This document shows, in pieces, positions 48,218-57,276 of a stretch of DNA of 61,391 nucleotides. The translations under genes were made by a program, and so were the position numbers. Below the pieces are notes generated by a model that saw nothing but the letters and a program-made list of their open reading frames with translations, was not told where the DNA came from and did not search any database. The stretch comes from Flavobacterium micromati (GTDB taxonomy: Bacteria; Bacteroidota; Bacteroidia; Flavobacteriales; Flavobacteriaceae): assembly GCF_900129585.1 (NCBI RefSeq), contig NZ_FQWF01000015.1:1-61391 (forward strand), given 5' to 3'. The stretch's first letter is position 1, and each line of letters starts with the position of its first letter.

Positions 48218-48265
48218 AAAGAGCGATTAAATAAGAATTACATCTTATTTAATCGCTCTTTTTTA
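48218..48265 (+). terminator. Rho-independent terminator after the ABC-F gene
   Basis: A 19-bp stem with arms 48218-48236 and 48243-48261 (core GAGCGATTAAATAAGA paired with TCTTATTTAATCGCTC), loop ATTACA, followed by T's. It is 58 bases past the stop. The rest of the 307-base gap up to 48466 is AT-rich without other visible elements. Confidence 0.92.
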
Positions 48266-48466
48266 TTATAAAATTTTTACCTTTTATCCAAGACTCACAG
48301 TCTGTGTGTATAATAATTTGTGTAATTACACTGTTAGGTAAAAAACGGGCAATTAAATTTCCATTTATTCTTTCACCTTAGATTTGCGGTTTTTTATCAA
48401 AAAAATTTACATTCTACATTTTTAGTATTAAAGATTAAATAAAATTGAGTCAAATTAAAGAAATAT

Positions 48467-50800
48467 CTAACTTATAATTTGAATAAAAGAAGCTATTTCT
48501 TTTCTATTAGTAAAACTTTTCACTTTTGTAATGTAACTGTTTTTCTTTTTTGGTATATAGGTTTCTGCAAGAAGTCGAGCCGATAAATAGCAAACTGTTG
48601 ACTCCGCTCCTTGATTTAAATTTACATTTTCTTTTTCTAAACCATCATAACATCCGCCAGTGATAGGATTGTACATAATATGATTTAAATGGTTATTTCC
48701 TAAATACCAGTCAAATGCGAGCAGTAAGTATTTTTTATAGATTAGATCTCCAAAAGATTTATAAAATAGATCTAACGCGTTCATCATATAGCATGCTTCA
48801 ATTGGCTGTTCTCCGTATTGATGCGCAATCGCACCTTTGCTAAGCCAGCCTTTGTTGCTAATTATCTTAAATTTATCATCGACAAACATTTTTGAAATCA
48901 AAAAATCCATTGATTCTATAGCTATTTTTTTTGTGCTGTCCTTGCCGGTTACTAAATATGAAGCAAGAAGCGCTTCTGGTAGAACGCTGTTCGCATAAGT
49001 CAACTTATTTTCAAACCATCTCCAGTTTGTAGAATTTTCAGCTACATATAATACTTTTAGTTTTTCGGATAATTCGTCGATAATATTTTTTAATGGCATT
49101 GACGGTATGTAACTGTATAAGTAACATAATCCTTTAATAGTAAAACCGATGGATCTGGGCGAGCTCAATTTTTTTGCAGCATTTAACGATTTATTAATGC
49201 AAAGATTAGCTTTATATATCAACGAAAACGGCAACGTATGGTTATGCAACGTCAATAAATATCCAAGAGCCCAAACCGCACGACCATTAGAATCTTCTAA
49301 ATTTTCATCGATATTTCGCGGCTCTACAACATCATATTGGTCAACATAATTTATAAAATTTCCCTCGGTTTGTTGACATCTTTCTATAAAATTCACATAC
49401 GTTTTCATGTAGTCAATGTCAGACTGATCATTTGTTAATTGGTAATGCTTACAAATTGAAATTAGAGCTCTGGCATTATCGTCTACTGTATATCCTGAAT
49501 CTAAATCAGGCTCTGAGATTTTAGCGAATTGAATCATTCCTAATTTGGTTGTCATCGCTTTTTGATGATCCATTTTAATTTCGGGATACGTAATTTTAAC
49601 TATATCTAAATCACTTGCAATTTTTTGATAAGCCCGTAAATGTTTTATAGCGGTATTTTCCCACGAGGTCTTAGTAGTTTTTGCGTAAGCGTTTAAAGCC
49701 ATTGAAGTCCGAAGCTCTGGATTAGAGAGCAATTTTAGTGTCGCATTTGCAAATTGATCTACATTTTGAATATCAGCTAAAATTCCAATATCAGGAGTTA
49801 AACTTTCAAGGGTATGAGGTACTTTACTAGCAACAATAGGACATGAACAACCCATTGCATAAGAAAAAGTTCCACTAACTGCCTGGTTTGGATCTTTAGA
49901 GGTAAATAAATAAACATCTGTTGCTTTTAAATAATCTATTAACTGGTTCACCTTCAGATATTCATTCACAAAACGAACATTATTTTGCAAATTTAAATCT
50001 TCGACTATTACTTTTAATGAATTTCTATAAACATCTACATTGTCAACTATTGTATTTGGATGTGTTTTTCCAAGGATTAAATAAAGTACGTTTGGAAATT
50101 CTTTAACTATTTTAGGAAGCGCTTTGAGTCCAGTTTCGATATTTTTCCCTTCACCTAAAAGTCCAAATGTGGTTAAAATTAAACGATTCTCTAATTTCAA
50201 CTTAACTTTTGCTTTTTCTGAATTTTCGTAATCTACCAAGTGCGTCCCGTGCGGAACAAAAGCGATACTGTCTTCATCGATATTATAATCTTCTAAGAGG
50301 ATTTTCTTTGACTTATTAGTCATAACGAAAATAGCTTTTGAATAGCTACTCATTAATTGAACTAAAGCTTTTAGATTAGAATCAGGATTAGGAATGACAC
50401 TGTGAAAAGTAAAAGCAACAGGTTTTTTAATTTCAGTTAAGAAATTTAATAAATAATTACCAAACTGTCCGCCAAATAATCCAAATTCGTGCTGAATATG
50501 AACCAGTTTTACGTCAGGATCTTTATTTATAGCAACTGCAACCTTTTTGTAAGCGTCAATATCTTTAGATGGCAAATGATAAGTAGAATCTGGACTTGGC
50601 GATCCTTTAAAAGTGACTTCGCAAATTTCACAACTAATACTTTTACCATAAATTTTATTGATAGCATTAATAGTGTCTTGGGTAAAAGTAGCAATACCAC
50701 ATTGTGTAGGAGGAAAAGTAGACAGGAAAACGATTTTTGAAGTGTTTGGTACTGTAATCATGTTGTTTGTGTTTTTGTTTATTAGTAAGCATTCAGTCAT
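48467..50800 (-). CDS. GT4-family glycosyltransferase fused to an alpha/alpha-toroid domain
   Basis: A 777-residue two-domain enzyme. The N-terminal half (about 20-390) is GT-B/GT4: FLSTFPPTQCGIATFTQDTI, HIQHEFGLFGGQFG, FTFHSVIPNPD, FGLLGEGKNIETGLKALPKIV, and FTSKDPNQAVSGTFSYAMGCSCPIVASKV. The usual E-x7-E pair of GT4 is replaced by Gln and Ser/Tyr in the last block. The C-terminal half (about 395-777) is an alpha/alpha six-hairpin fold with DSGYTVDDNARALIS, EDSNGRAVWALGYLL, SWLSKGAIAHQYGEQPIEACYMMNALD and NQGAESTVCYLSARLL. Substrate unknown; perhaps an envelope glycan or compatible solute. Start at 50800 or ATG at 50761 (MITVPNTSK). Confidence 0.82.
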   Translation of the reverse strand: MTECLLINKNTNNMITVPNTSKIVFLSTFPPTQCGIATFTQDTINAINKIYGKSISCEICEVTFKGSPSPDSTYHLPSKDIDAYKKVAVAINKDPDVKLVHIQHEFGLFGGQFGNYLLNFLTEIKKPVAFTFHSVIPNPDSNLKALVQLMSSYSKAIFVMTNKSKKILLEDYNIDEDSIAFVPHGTHLVDYENSEKAKVKLKLENRLILTTFGLLGEGKNIETGLKALPKIVKEFPNVLYLILGKTHPNTIVDNVDVYRNSLKVIVEDLNLQNNVRFVNEYLKVNQLIDYLKATDVYLFTSKDPNQAVSGTFSYAMGCSCPIVASKVPHTLESLTPDIGILADIQNVDQFANATLKLLSNPELRTSMALNAYAKTTKTSWENTAIKHLRAYQKIASDLDIVKITYPEIKMDHQKAMTTKLGMIQFAKISEPDLDSGYTVDDNARALISICKHYQLTNDQSDIDYMKTYVNFIERCQQTEGNFINYVDQYDVVEPRNIDENLEDSNGRAVWALGYLLTLHNHTLPFSLIYKANLCINKSLNAAKKLSSPRSIGFTIKGLCYLYSYIPSMPLKNIIDELSEKLKVLYVAENSTNWRWFENKLTYANSVLPEALLASYLVTGKDSTKKIAIESMDFLISKMFVDDKFKIISNKGWLSKGAIAHQYGEQPIEACYMMNALDLFYKSFGDLIYKKYLLLAFDWYLGNNHLNHIMYNPITGGCYDGLEKENVNLNQGAESTVCYLSARLLAETYIPKKKNSYITKVKSFTNRKEIASFIQIIS

Positions 50801-50925
50801 AAATGATTTAGTAATTCGTTTTTAAACCCTTAACAAGAATTAATCAACTCCTATCAAGGGTTTAATTTGGTCCCTGACCTGCACATTTATTCCTGTTTTT
50901 TAATTTAAGATATTATTTTTATCAG

Positions 50926-51105
50926 TTATTTATTAATATTTTCATTTTCTTTGCCCATATTTTTGGCAGCAGCTTTAAAATTAATTGAGTCACAAGCAGA
51001 TTTACTTTGCGTTTCATCAGTTTGTTTTTCTTCGACTAATTTTACCGATAAAATTTTAGCAACTTTATCTTCGCCTTTTGTTTTGCAAAAGCAACTAAAA
51101 TTCAT
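50926..51105 (-). CDS. Small hypothetical protein (59 aa)
   Basis: A 60-codon ORF from ATG at 51105 to TAA at 50926-50928. It encodes MNFSCFCKTKGEDKVAKILS, then VKLVEEKQTDETQSKSACDS and a helix-type end INFKAAAKNMGKENENINK. No signal peptide or helix for the membrane; two N-terminal Cys and one central Cys. Amino-acid use (Lys/Glu-rich, hydrophobic core motif KILSVKLVEE) is protein-like and the gap around it is otherwise empty. It lies between the S10 peptidase and the glycosyltransferase fusion, on the same strand. Function unknown. Confidence 0.5.
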   Translation of the reverse strand: MNFSCFCKTKGEDKVAKILSVKLVEEKQTDETQSKSACDSINFKAAAKNMGKENENINK

Positions 51106-51121
51106 TAAGCTGCAATTTTAT

Positions 51122-51140
51122 AATTAGGCTGCACCTAATT
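51122..51140. promoter_or_regulatory. Inverted repeat AATTAGG-N5-CCTAATT
   Basis: A perfect 7-bp dyad with the 5-base centre CTGCA, 17 bases before the ATG of the 59-residue ORF on the minus strand. It could be an operator or an mRNA hairpin that covers the initiation region. Confidence 0.4.
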
Positions 51141-51487
51141 TAAATTTTTATAATTTTTTGCCCTTGCTTCGATCCGTTGTGGCTTTTAAATCTTTCATAA
51201 CAATTACAAAAATTGATTATTTCAAAATTAAAAAGAAAGACTAAAAAACATTTATAGAATTTATGGTATGATTTGCAAAATTTACTGAAAATCAAACACT
51301 ACTATTTTTGAAGCTACTAAATTGCTAATTAAGATCTTAATGAGTCGTTTTTTAAAAAGGCGCTGGAGTAATGTTTACTGTTTGGTAAAGTTCAATAAAA
51401 GGTAAATTACAATTTCTTTTTAGACATAAAAAAAAGACAAAGCAAAAATAATTTGGTTTGTCTTTCTCGTAATATGTTTAATGCTAT
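51141..51487. other. 347-base gene-free region
   Basis: AT-rich sequence between the 59-residue ORF and the S10 peptidase 3' end. I see no ORF, RNA gene or clear terminator in it. Confidence 0.45.
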
Positions 51488-53011
51488 TTAATATTTTGCT
51501 GGCATACCTTCTTTTGGTAATGAATTTTTAATAAATTCTCTAAGGTCCTCGTTGGCTGTTTCAAGATCTTGTTTTCTTAGATACATCATGTGTCCACTTC
51601 TATATCCTTTCCAGCTCATTCTGTCTTTTAATTTTCCGCTTGGATCCATTTGCCATAAATTATACTTTGAATTAAAGTAATCACAGGCGCCGTCGTAATA
51701 CCCTGCCTGAACCATTACATTTAAATAGGGATTTTGTGCCATCGCTTGACGCAAATTCTCTCCCGTAGAATCATTTGATCGATCCCAAGGGCTTACAGAG
51801 CCAAACATATTGTATTTAAAATCAGTTTTATAATTTAAATTATTCCTTAAATACATATTAATAGCAGGAGTAAAAGAATGCAACCACGAAGTTAATTCGG
51901 CATTAAAATCAGGTCTCTCTCCAGCATCTTTTCGATCAATTCCTTTATACCGGGAGTCTAACCGACCCACAGTAAAACCTTGATCTCTCAGCAACTCCTT
52001 CCAGAAATAATTAAAAGGGACATCAAGATTATTTTGCATTACCACTTTCTCCGATATTCCAGAATATCGCGCAATTTTTGCGGCTATTTCTTTTCTTTTT
52101 TGCTCGCTAAGTGAACTGCCTTTACTTAAGGAAGGCAACAATTCATTCATTGTAAAATCTTCTACTTCTGGGAGCATATTTGTCAAATCTTTGTTTTGCA
52201 AATCGGGACTTAACATCTTATGATACCATGCTGTTGCAGCAAAATATGGAAGTTTCAAAGCTCCATCGGTGGCAACTCCGCGGGTAATTCCCAATTCAGT
52301 TGGAGAAACTAGAATAACGCCGTTTAAATACATCCATTGATTATTTTGCAATTGCAGCGCCAACCCAGAAACGCGGGTAGTTCCATAGCTTTCGCCAATT
52401 AAATACTTAGGAGAGGCCCATCGATTTGTGCGTGTTACAAAGCCGCCAATCCAGTCAGCTAAATATTTTATATCCGCATTTGTTCCAAAAAATTTTGTTT
52501 TAGGAACTTCTTTGCTCGTAGCTCTTGAGTAAGCGGTGTTCACTGGATTTACAAAAACAATATCAGCAACATCTAATATTGAAAATGGATTCTGTTTTAT
52601 GCTATATGGCTGCAAAGGATAACCTTCATCATCTACATTTAACAAACTTGGACCTGTATATGCAATTTGCATCCATACTGAGGCTGATCCTGGACCGCCA
52701 TTAAACGAGATTATCAGAGGTCTTGAAGCACGATCTTTAATATCAGAACGTTCGTAATATGTATAAAATAATCCCGCAATTGCTTTTCCTTCTTCGTCCC
52801 AAACAGGCATTGTGCCGGTGGTTGCTTTATATGAAACTTTTTGTCCTTTGATTATAGTGTTATGCTGAGTGACAACACTTTGATCAGGATTAAATACTAG
52901 ATTAGAGGCGGATTCAATTTCTTTAGAATTAGTCTTTGAGTCTTTCGTTTCTTGACCATAAGATTGATTTAAAATTCCCGTTACCAATAATAAAAAGAAT
53001 ATTTTTTTCAT
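51488..53011 (-). CDS. Peptidase S10 (serine carboxypeptidase-like)
   Basis: An exported alpha/beta-hydrolase carboxypeptidase. I use the ATG at 53011, which begins the signal peptide MKKIFFLLLVTGILNQSYGQ; a TTG 57 bases upstream would give 19 extra residues (YFSIIITNYKKHN) before the real signal. Marks of the family are LIISFNGGPGSASVWMQ (oxyanion region), LIGESYGTTRVSG (nucleophile Ser), ACDYFNSKYNLWQMD-type Asp region and KGYRSGHMMYLRKQD with the catalytic His. The product of 507 residues is the usual size. It probably digests peptides in the periplasm; its C-terminal specificity is not readable. Confidence 0.92.
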   Translation of the reverse strand: MKKIFFLLLVTGILNQSYGQETKDSKTNSKEIESASNLVFNPDQSVVTQHNTIIKGQKVSYKATTGTMPVWDEEGKAIAGLFYTYYERSDIKDRASRPLIISFNGGPGSASVWMQIAYTGPSLLNVDDEGYPLQPYSIKQNPFSILDVADIVFVNPVNTAYSRATSKEVPKTKFFGTNADIKYLADWIGGFVTRTNRWASPKYLIGESYGTTRVSGLALQLQNNQWMYLNGVILVSPTELGITRGVATDGALKLPYFAATAWYHKMLSPDLQNKDLTNMLPEVEDFTMNELLPSLSKGSSLSEQKRKEIAAKIARYSGISEKVVMQNNLDVPFNYFWKELLRDQGFTVGRLDSRYKGIDRKDAGERPDFNAELTSWLHSFTPAINMYLRNNLNYKTDFKYNMFGSVSPWDRSNDSTGENLRQAMAQNPYLNVMVQAGYYDGACDYFNSKYNLWQMDPSGKLKDRMSWKGYRSGHMMYLRKQDLETANEDLREFIKNSLPKEGMPAKY

Positions 53012-53217
53012 GCTTTTATTGTGTTTTTTATAATTTGTTATAATGATACTAAAGTATTGATTTTTCAATTAATAATAAGAAAGAACGGAAATCTATTCGA
53101 AAATAAAGGATAATATACGTTTCGTATTCATTTTCAAAAATATCTTCTAATAAATTAAAACTGGTAGGAATACATTTTACTTTTAAAAAACGTAATTTTA
53201 ATAAAAATAAAGTTCTT

Positions 53218-54072
53218 ATGATATTCATTAAAATCGATCAAAAAGCCATTTTAAAACGCTATAAACCCATTGACAAATTCACGCATAAAGGTATTCAAGG
53301 TCATGCGCTGATCATAGCTGGAAGTTATGGAAAAATAGGTGCTGCTTGTTTATCTGCTAAAGCTGCTTTAAAAACAGGTTGCGGTTTAGTGACCGCTTTT
53401 ATTCCCGAATGTGGCTACGAAATTGTGCAAGCATCTATTCCAGAAGTTATGGTCTTGACCGATGTTGAGGTTAAATGTATTTCTAATATAACATTTGAAA
53501 TTATTCCTGAGGCTATTGGAATTGGACCGGGAATGGGGCAGGAGTTAGCCACGCAAAACGCCTTTCATCAATTTTTACAAACCAATGCAATTCATTTAGT
53601 AATTGATGCTGACGGTTTAAATATTTTATCGCAGAACAAGTCGTGGCTTTCATTATTAAAATCCAAAACGATTCTAACGCCGCATCCAAAAGAACTGGAA
53701 AGATTAATTGGTAAATGGAAAACGGATGAAGAAAAATTTAGTAAAACCATTGCTTTTTCTAAAAAATATAATTTGATTATTGTAATGAAAGGCGCTCCAA
53801 CTCATATTATTGATGCCGAAACTGTCTATGAAAATAGCACAGGAAATGCCGCACTCGCAACAGCGGGAAGTGGAGATGTTTTGACAGGAATGATTACAAG
53901 TTTATTAGCCCAATCCTACGATGCTATAGACGCAGCAATTATTGGAGTTTATCTACACGGCTTGACTGCTGATATTGCGCTGCCAGAAACTGGGTTTCAA
54001 TCTTTTATTGCTTCTGATATTATCAAAAATATTGGAAAAGCGTTTTTAACATTAGAAATAAATACGAAATAA
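53218..54072 (+). CDS. nnrD: ADP-dependent NAD(P)H-hydrate dehydratase (stand-alone NnrD)
   Basis: Ribokinase-superfamily enzyme that repairs damaged NAD(P)H hydrates. Features: [32 protein letters not shown] at the start, [32 protein letters not shown] and [18 protein letters not shown] with the catalytic Asp. 284 residues correspond to NnrD only; many bacteria have a fusion with the epimerase NnrE, which is not next door here. The kinase-like gene follows after 75 bases on the same strand. Confidence 0.92.
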   Translation: MIFIKIDQKAILKRYKPIDKFTHKGIQGHALIIAGSYGKIGAACLSAKAALKTGCGLVTAFIPECGYEIVQASIPEVMVLTDVEVKCISNITFEIIPEAIGIGPGMGQELATQNAFHQFLQTNAIHLVIDADGLNILSQNKSWLSLLKSKTILTPHPKELERLIGKWKTDEEKFSKTIAFSKKYNLIIVMKGAPTHIIDAETVYENSTGNAALATAGSGDVLTGMITSLLAQSYDAIDAAIIGVYLHGLTADIALPETGFQSFIASDIIKNIGKAFLTLEINTK

Positions 54073-54147
54073 CACAGGGAGTCATAAAATTAATCCTAGT
54101 TATATGTAAATTTGTCGCGGTCTAAAAAGCACCTTTAAAATTAGGTT

Positions 54148-54942
54148 ATGGAAAATAAGCCCCATCTAAGAACTGTCAATGTTACTCGATATATTACTCC
54201 TTTGCGCGAAGGTGGTTCTTTGCCTGCATTGGCGGAAGCCGACGACGATTTTAAATATGTTTTAAAATTTAAAGGCGCAGGTCATGGTGTAAAAGCGCTG
54301 ATTGCTGAACTTATTGGTGGAGAAGTGGCGCGGGTTTTAAAATTTAAAATGCCAGAACTCGTTTTTGCAAATCTGGATGAAGCCTTTGGACGCACCGAGG
54401 CTGATGAAGAAATTCAAGATTTATTACAAGGAAGTCAAGGACTTAACTTGGCTTTGCATTATTTATCGGGAGCTATCAATTATGACCCCGTTGTAACTGT
54501 TGTTGATGCTAAACTGGCGTCGCAAATTGTGTGGTTAGATGCTTTTATTACTAACGTGGATCGAACTTTTAGAAATACTAATATGTTGGTTTGGCACAAA
54601 GAACTATGGCTCATCGATCATGGAGCCTGTTTGTATTTTCATCATTCGTGGACTAACTGGGAAAAACACGCACAAAGTCCCTTTGCATTAATCAAAGATC
54701 ATGTTTTATTACCTAAAGCATCAGCTTTGAAAGAAGTAGATTCGGAATTTAAAGCCATTTTATCAATAACGGTCCTGCAATCTATTGTTAATTTGATACC
54801 TCAAGAATGGCTCGTTTGGGAAGATAGCGATGATACTCCCGAAATGATTCGTGAAGTCTATCTTCAGTTTTTATTGATGCGATTAAACCATTCCGAAATC
54901 TTTATAAATGAAGCACAAAATGCAAGAAAAACACTTATATGA
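54148..54942 (+). CDS. HipA-like protein kinase (HipA_2 type)
   Basis: A 264-residue kinase-fold protein. It keeps a compact set of kinase residues: the ATP-binding Lys in YVLKFKGAGHG (about 34-44), the conserved Glu in IAELIGGEVARV, the catalytic block TNVDRTFRNTNMLVW (about 151-165, the Asp and Asn), and DHG of LWLIDHGACLYFHHSW (about 170-182), like the DxG of HipA and PI3K-like kinases. It is much shorter than HipA (about 440) and lacks the HipA N-terminal domain. The last 23 bases overlap the DUF3037 gene, so the two form a module. Role unknown: possibly toxin-like, or small-molecule phosphorylation. Confidence 0.75.
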   Translation: MENKPHLRTVNVTRYITPLREGGSLPALAEADDDFKYVLKFKGAGHGVKALIAELIGGEVARVLKFKMPELVFANLDEAFGRTEADEEIQDLLQGSQGLNLALHYLSGAINYDPVVTVVDAKLASQIVWLDAFITNVDRTFRNTNMLVWHKELWLIDHGACLYFHHSWTNWEKHAQSPFALIKDHVLLPKASALKEVDSEFKAILSITVLQSIVNLIPQEWLVWEDSDDTPEMIREVYLQFLLMRLNHSEIFINEAQNARKTLI

Positions 54943-55303
54943 GTATGCAGTAATCCGAGTTGTGCCAATGGTAGAGCGCGAAGAGTTCCTAAATGTGGGT
55001 GTTATACTTTTTTGTAAAAAAGCCAAATTTATAAAGATGCTTTTTTGTATTGAAGAATCTAAAATGAGATTATTTTCGAGCGAATTAGATTTGGAACAAC
55101 TACAATTAAACTTAGATTCCTTCCAGAAAATAGCACATGGAGCCAAAGATGGCGGACCAATAGCCCAATTTGAGATGCCAGAACGTTTCCGTTGGTTGAC
55201 TGCTTTGCGCAGTTCTGTGATTCAAACATCAAGGCCACATTCGGGATTGAGCATCGATTTAGAACAAACAGCAAAACATCTATTTGAAGAAATGGTGTTG
55301 TAA
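54920..55303 (+). CDS. DUF3037 family protein
   Basis: A 127-residue protein beginning MQEKHLYEYAVIRVVPMVER, which I assign to DUF3037 from EYAVIRVVP, EEFLNVGVILFCK and the RFRWLTALRSSVIQTSRPHSGLSID block near the C-terminus. The ATG at 54920 gives the consensus beginning; an ATG at 54908 adds MKHK. It overlaps the HipA-like gene by 23 nt, which means translational coupling. Genes of this pair are, as far as I remember, often neighbours. There is no membrane segment or nuclease motif. Its job may be to bind or hold the kinase, which is inference. Confidence 0.75.
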   Translation: MQEKHLYEYAVIRVVPMVEREEFLNVGVILFCKKAKFIKMLFCIEESKMRLFSSELDLEQLQLNLDSFQKIAHGAKDGGPIAQFEMPERFRWLTALRSSVIQTSRPHSGLSIDLEQTAKHLFEEMVL

Positions 55304-55365
55304 AATTGATGAAAGAGAAAAATTAGCAAAGCAGTGCCATGATTTACAAAAAATGTAATATAAAC

Positions 55366-55884
55366 TTACTTATCTGAATTTAGCACTTTTTCTAAAACAA
55401 TAAATTCTAATGGTATAGTCGAAATTGGAATATGAACATCGCTGTCAGGGAAAAGCTCTCGTTCTCCTGTATCCTTATATCCATTGCGTTTGTACCATGA
55501 AATAAGCTCCTCTCGAACCGAAATGACAGTCATTACAATTTTTAACAAACCTTTTGCTAAAGCTAATGTTTCCGCGTGTAGTAATAATTGTTTTCCAATT
55601 CCACTATTTTGTAATTCAGGGGAAACAGTCAACATTCCTAAATACAATTGATCCTCTTTTTCAATTAATAAAACACAACCAATAGTAACGTTATTTTCCT
55701 GGAATTTTAGTATCGTATTTTTAGGATTTGTAATTATTTCTTCTAATTCTTGCTCTGTAGTTCGCAGTCCTTCTAGTAAGTTTGCTTCGGTTGTCCATCC
55801 TTTTTTTGAAGTTTCTCCGCGATAAGCTGAATTGATTAGTTTGTTTAATTCGGCAACGTCGAGTAATAGCGCTTTTGTAATCAT
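55366..55884 (-). CDS. GNAT family N-acetyltransferase
   Basis: A 172-residue GNAT acetyltransferase. The acetyl-CoA loop is QNSGIGKQLLLHAE (Q/R-x-x-G-x-G) after the strand YLGMLTVSPELQ. The N-terminal INSAYRGETSKKGWTTEANLLEGLRT is a known block of this subgroup, and ISWYKRNGYKDTGERELFP is motif B. The substrate is unknown. The minus-strand -7 box TACCTTTG at 55916-55923 is 32 bases upstream of the ATG, with a TTG 23 bases further away. Confidence 0.85.
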   Translation of the reverse strand: MITKALLLDVAELNKLINSAYRGETSKKGWTTEANLLEGLRTTEQELEEIITNPKNTILKFQENNVTIGCVLLIEKEDQLYLGMLTVSPELQNSGIGKQLLLHAETLALAKGLLKIVMTVISVREELISWYKRNGYKDTGERELFPDSDVHIPISTIPLEFIVLEKVLNSDK

Positions 55885-55915
55885 GAAAATGAAATAAATT
55901 ATAATTTTGAATATT

Positions 55916-55923
55916 CAAAGGTA
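55916..55923 (-). promoter_or_regulatory. -7 box (TACCTTTG) of the GNAT gene
   Basis: Exact TAnnTTTG on the minus strand; TTG at 55947-55949 is 23 bases away, longer than the usual 19-21. Confidence 0.45.
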
Positions 55924-56152
55924 AAAAAAGAACATTGAAAGTTCCTCAATGCACGTTTTCTATCAAATTTTTAGTAGTTCTTTTATTTTTGAATAAGGAA
56001 ATGGTGATTTTGCATTAGCAAAGAAAATCATATTATTCGACTTGCAAGCTTTCAATTATAATTTTATTGTAAAAATACAGCACGAAATAGTACTTTCTTA
56101 GTTGTTTTTAGTATTTTGCCAAAATATAATTGAGATGTTAAATTAAGTTAAT

Positions 56153-57061
56153 ATGAAATATAGAGTAGCAACTTCGTCTGTCGATTTGATCGATTTTCCT
56201 CCCACGAAGAATAATTCTACAGTTTTAACCAAAATTCCTTTTAGGCATACCGTTAAATTAATGGAGAAAACCAACTCACTTTGGTGGAAAGTGAAGCTTT
56301 TAAATACTGACAAGGAAGGATATGTGGCTGCCGATGATTTAGAGCTTTTTGATTCAAATTCTTTAAAAAATTCTGATATCGAGATTCCTAATTTTGAAGC
56401 CAGTCCTTTATCAAGTTTAGATACAAAAATTGAAACCTACAAACCTATTGGTAATCCTAAGATTCCATTCAGAGATTTAACTAGTCTAACTTCCAGGCTT
56501 GCTACGATAAAAAATATAATCGACATTCTAGATGTCTCAAAAAGTTTTAGATACGAGAAAGATGAAGCCGATACCTACTGTAATGTCTACACTTTTGACT
56601 ATTGCTTTTTTAACAGGGTTTACATTCCAAGGTTGCGATGGACTGATAAAGCAATTGTAGAGTTAGAAAAGGGAAATGAAGTTCCGCTAATTTTTGACGA
56701 TACCGTAAAACCGTTTTATTCTAATTATCTATATGATTGGTATGTAGAATCGTCGAGCGATTTTGGATGGCAAAAAGTAAAAGATGTCGATACTTTACAA
56801 AAAATGGTCAATGAAAATGGTGGAGTCGGAATTATTTCTGCAAAGCGTTTTATAATTCATAAATCCGGTCATATTGTTGTTGTTGTTCCAGAAACGGACG
56901 ATCACAAAGCTTTTCGTGAAAATGGTAAAGTCATTTATCCGCTGCAATCACAAGCGGGATACGACAATTACAACTATTTTGCAGAAGAAAGAAAAGATTG
57001 GTGGGCAAATCAAGATCCTGAAAAAGGGTATTCATCAGCTATTTTTTACTATCACGATTAA
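56153..57061 (+). CDS. SH3-domain protein with a probable cysteine-hydrolase domain
   Basis: A 302-residue protein. Residues about 1-65 read as a bacterial SH3 domain (MKYRVATSSVDLIDFPP, NSLWWKVKLLNTDKEGYV). After a linker, the second half has Cys143 in TYCNVYTFDY and His240 in KSGHIVVVVPE, with a distance and surroundings like those of NlpC/P60, CHAP or related papain-fold amidases. It lacks a signal peptide, which is unexpected for a wall hydrolase, so it may act inside the cell or leave by another route. The role is inferred from the layout; I do not recognise the exact family. Own promoter not visible. Confidence 0.6.
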   Translation: MKYRVATSSVDLIDFPPTKNNSTVLTKIPFRHTVKLMEKTNSLWWKVKLLNTDKEGYVAADDLELFDSNSLKNSDIEIPNFEASPLSSLDTKIETYKPIGNPKIPFRDLTSLTSRLATIKNIIDILDVSKSFRYEKDEADTYCNVYTFDYCFFNRVYIPRLRWTDKAIVELEKGNEVPLIFDDTVKPFYSNYLYDWYVESSSDFGWQKVKDVDTLQKMVNENGGVGIISAKRFIIHKSGHIVVVVPETDDHKAFRENGKVIYPLQSQAGYDNYNYFAEERKDWWANQDPEKGYSSAIFYYHD

Positions 57062-57215
57062 AGAGTAAATTGATTTTCAATAATTTATAGATTTGTACAT
57101 AAATCTTTTTTAATGAAAATTGCTGCAAAGACTCTCAAAACATATTTTAAATTTGTGCCTTCGAGCCTTTATGGCTAAAACGCACTTCTTTAAACTAATA
57201 ATAAATGAACAAAAA

Positions 57216-57260
57216 AAAAGACTTCTTCGGGATAAATGATCCTAAAGAAGTCTTTTACTT
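57216..57260. terminator. Bidirectional terminator after the amidoligase gene
   Basis: A 12-bp stem AAAAGACTTCTT/AAGAAGTCTTTT with an inner GGAT/ATCC pair, A-rich on the left and T-rich on the right. It serves the minus-strand gene ending at 57277 and could also stop the plus-strand transcript. Confidence 0.85.
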
Positions 57261-57276
57261 TATTTACTATTGCGGT

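Noticed and set aside
54883..55146. Antisense ORF under the HipA-like/DUF3037 junction
   Set aside because: It is a frame shadow of two well-supported genes with no motif or initiation signal of its own.
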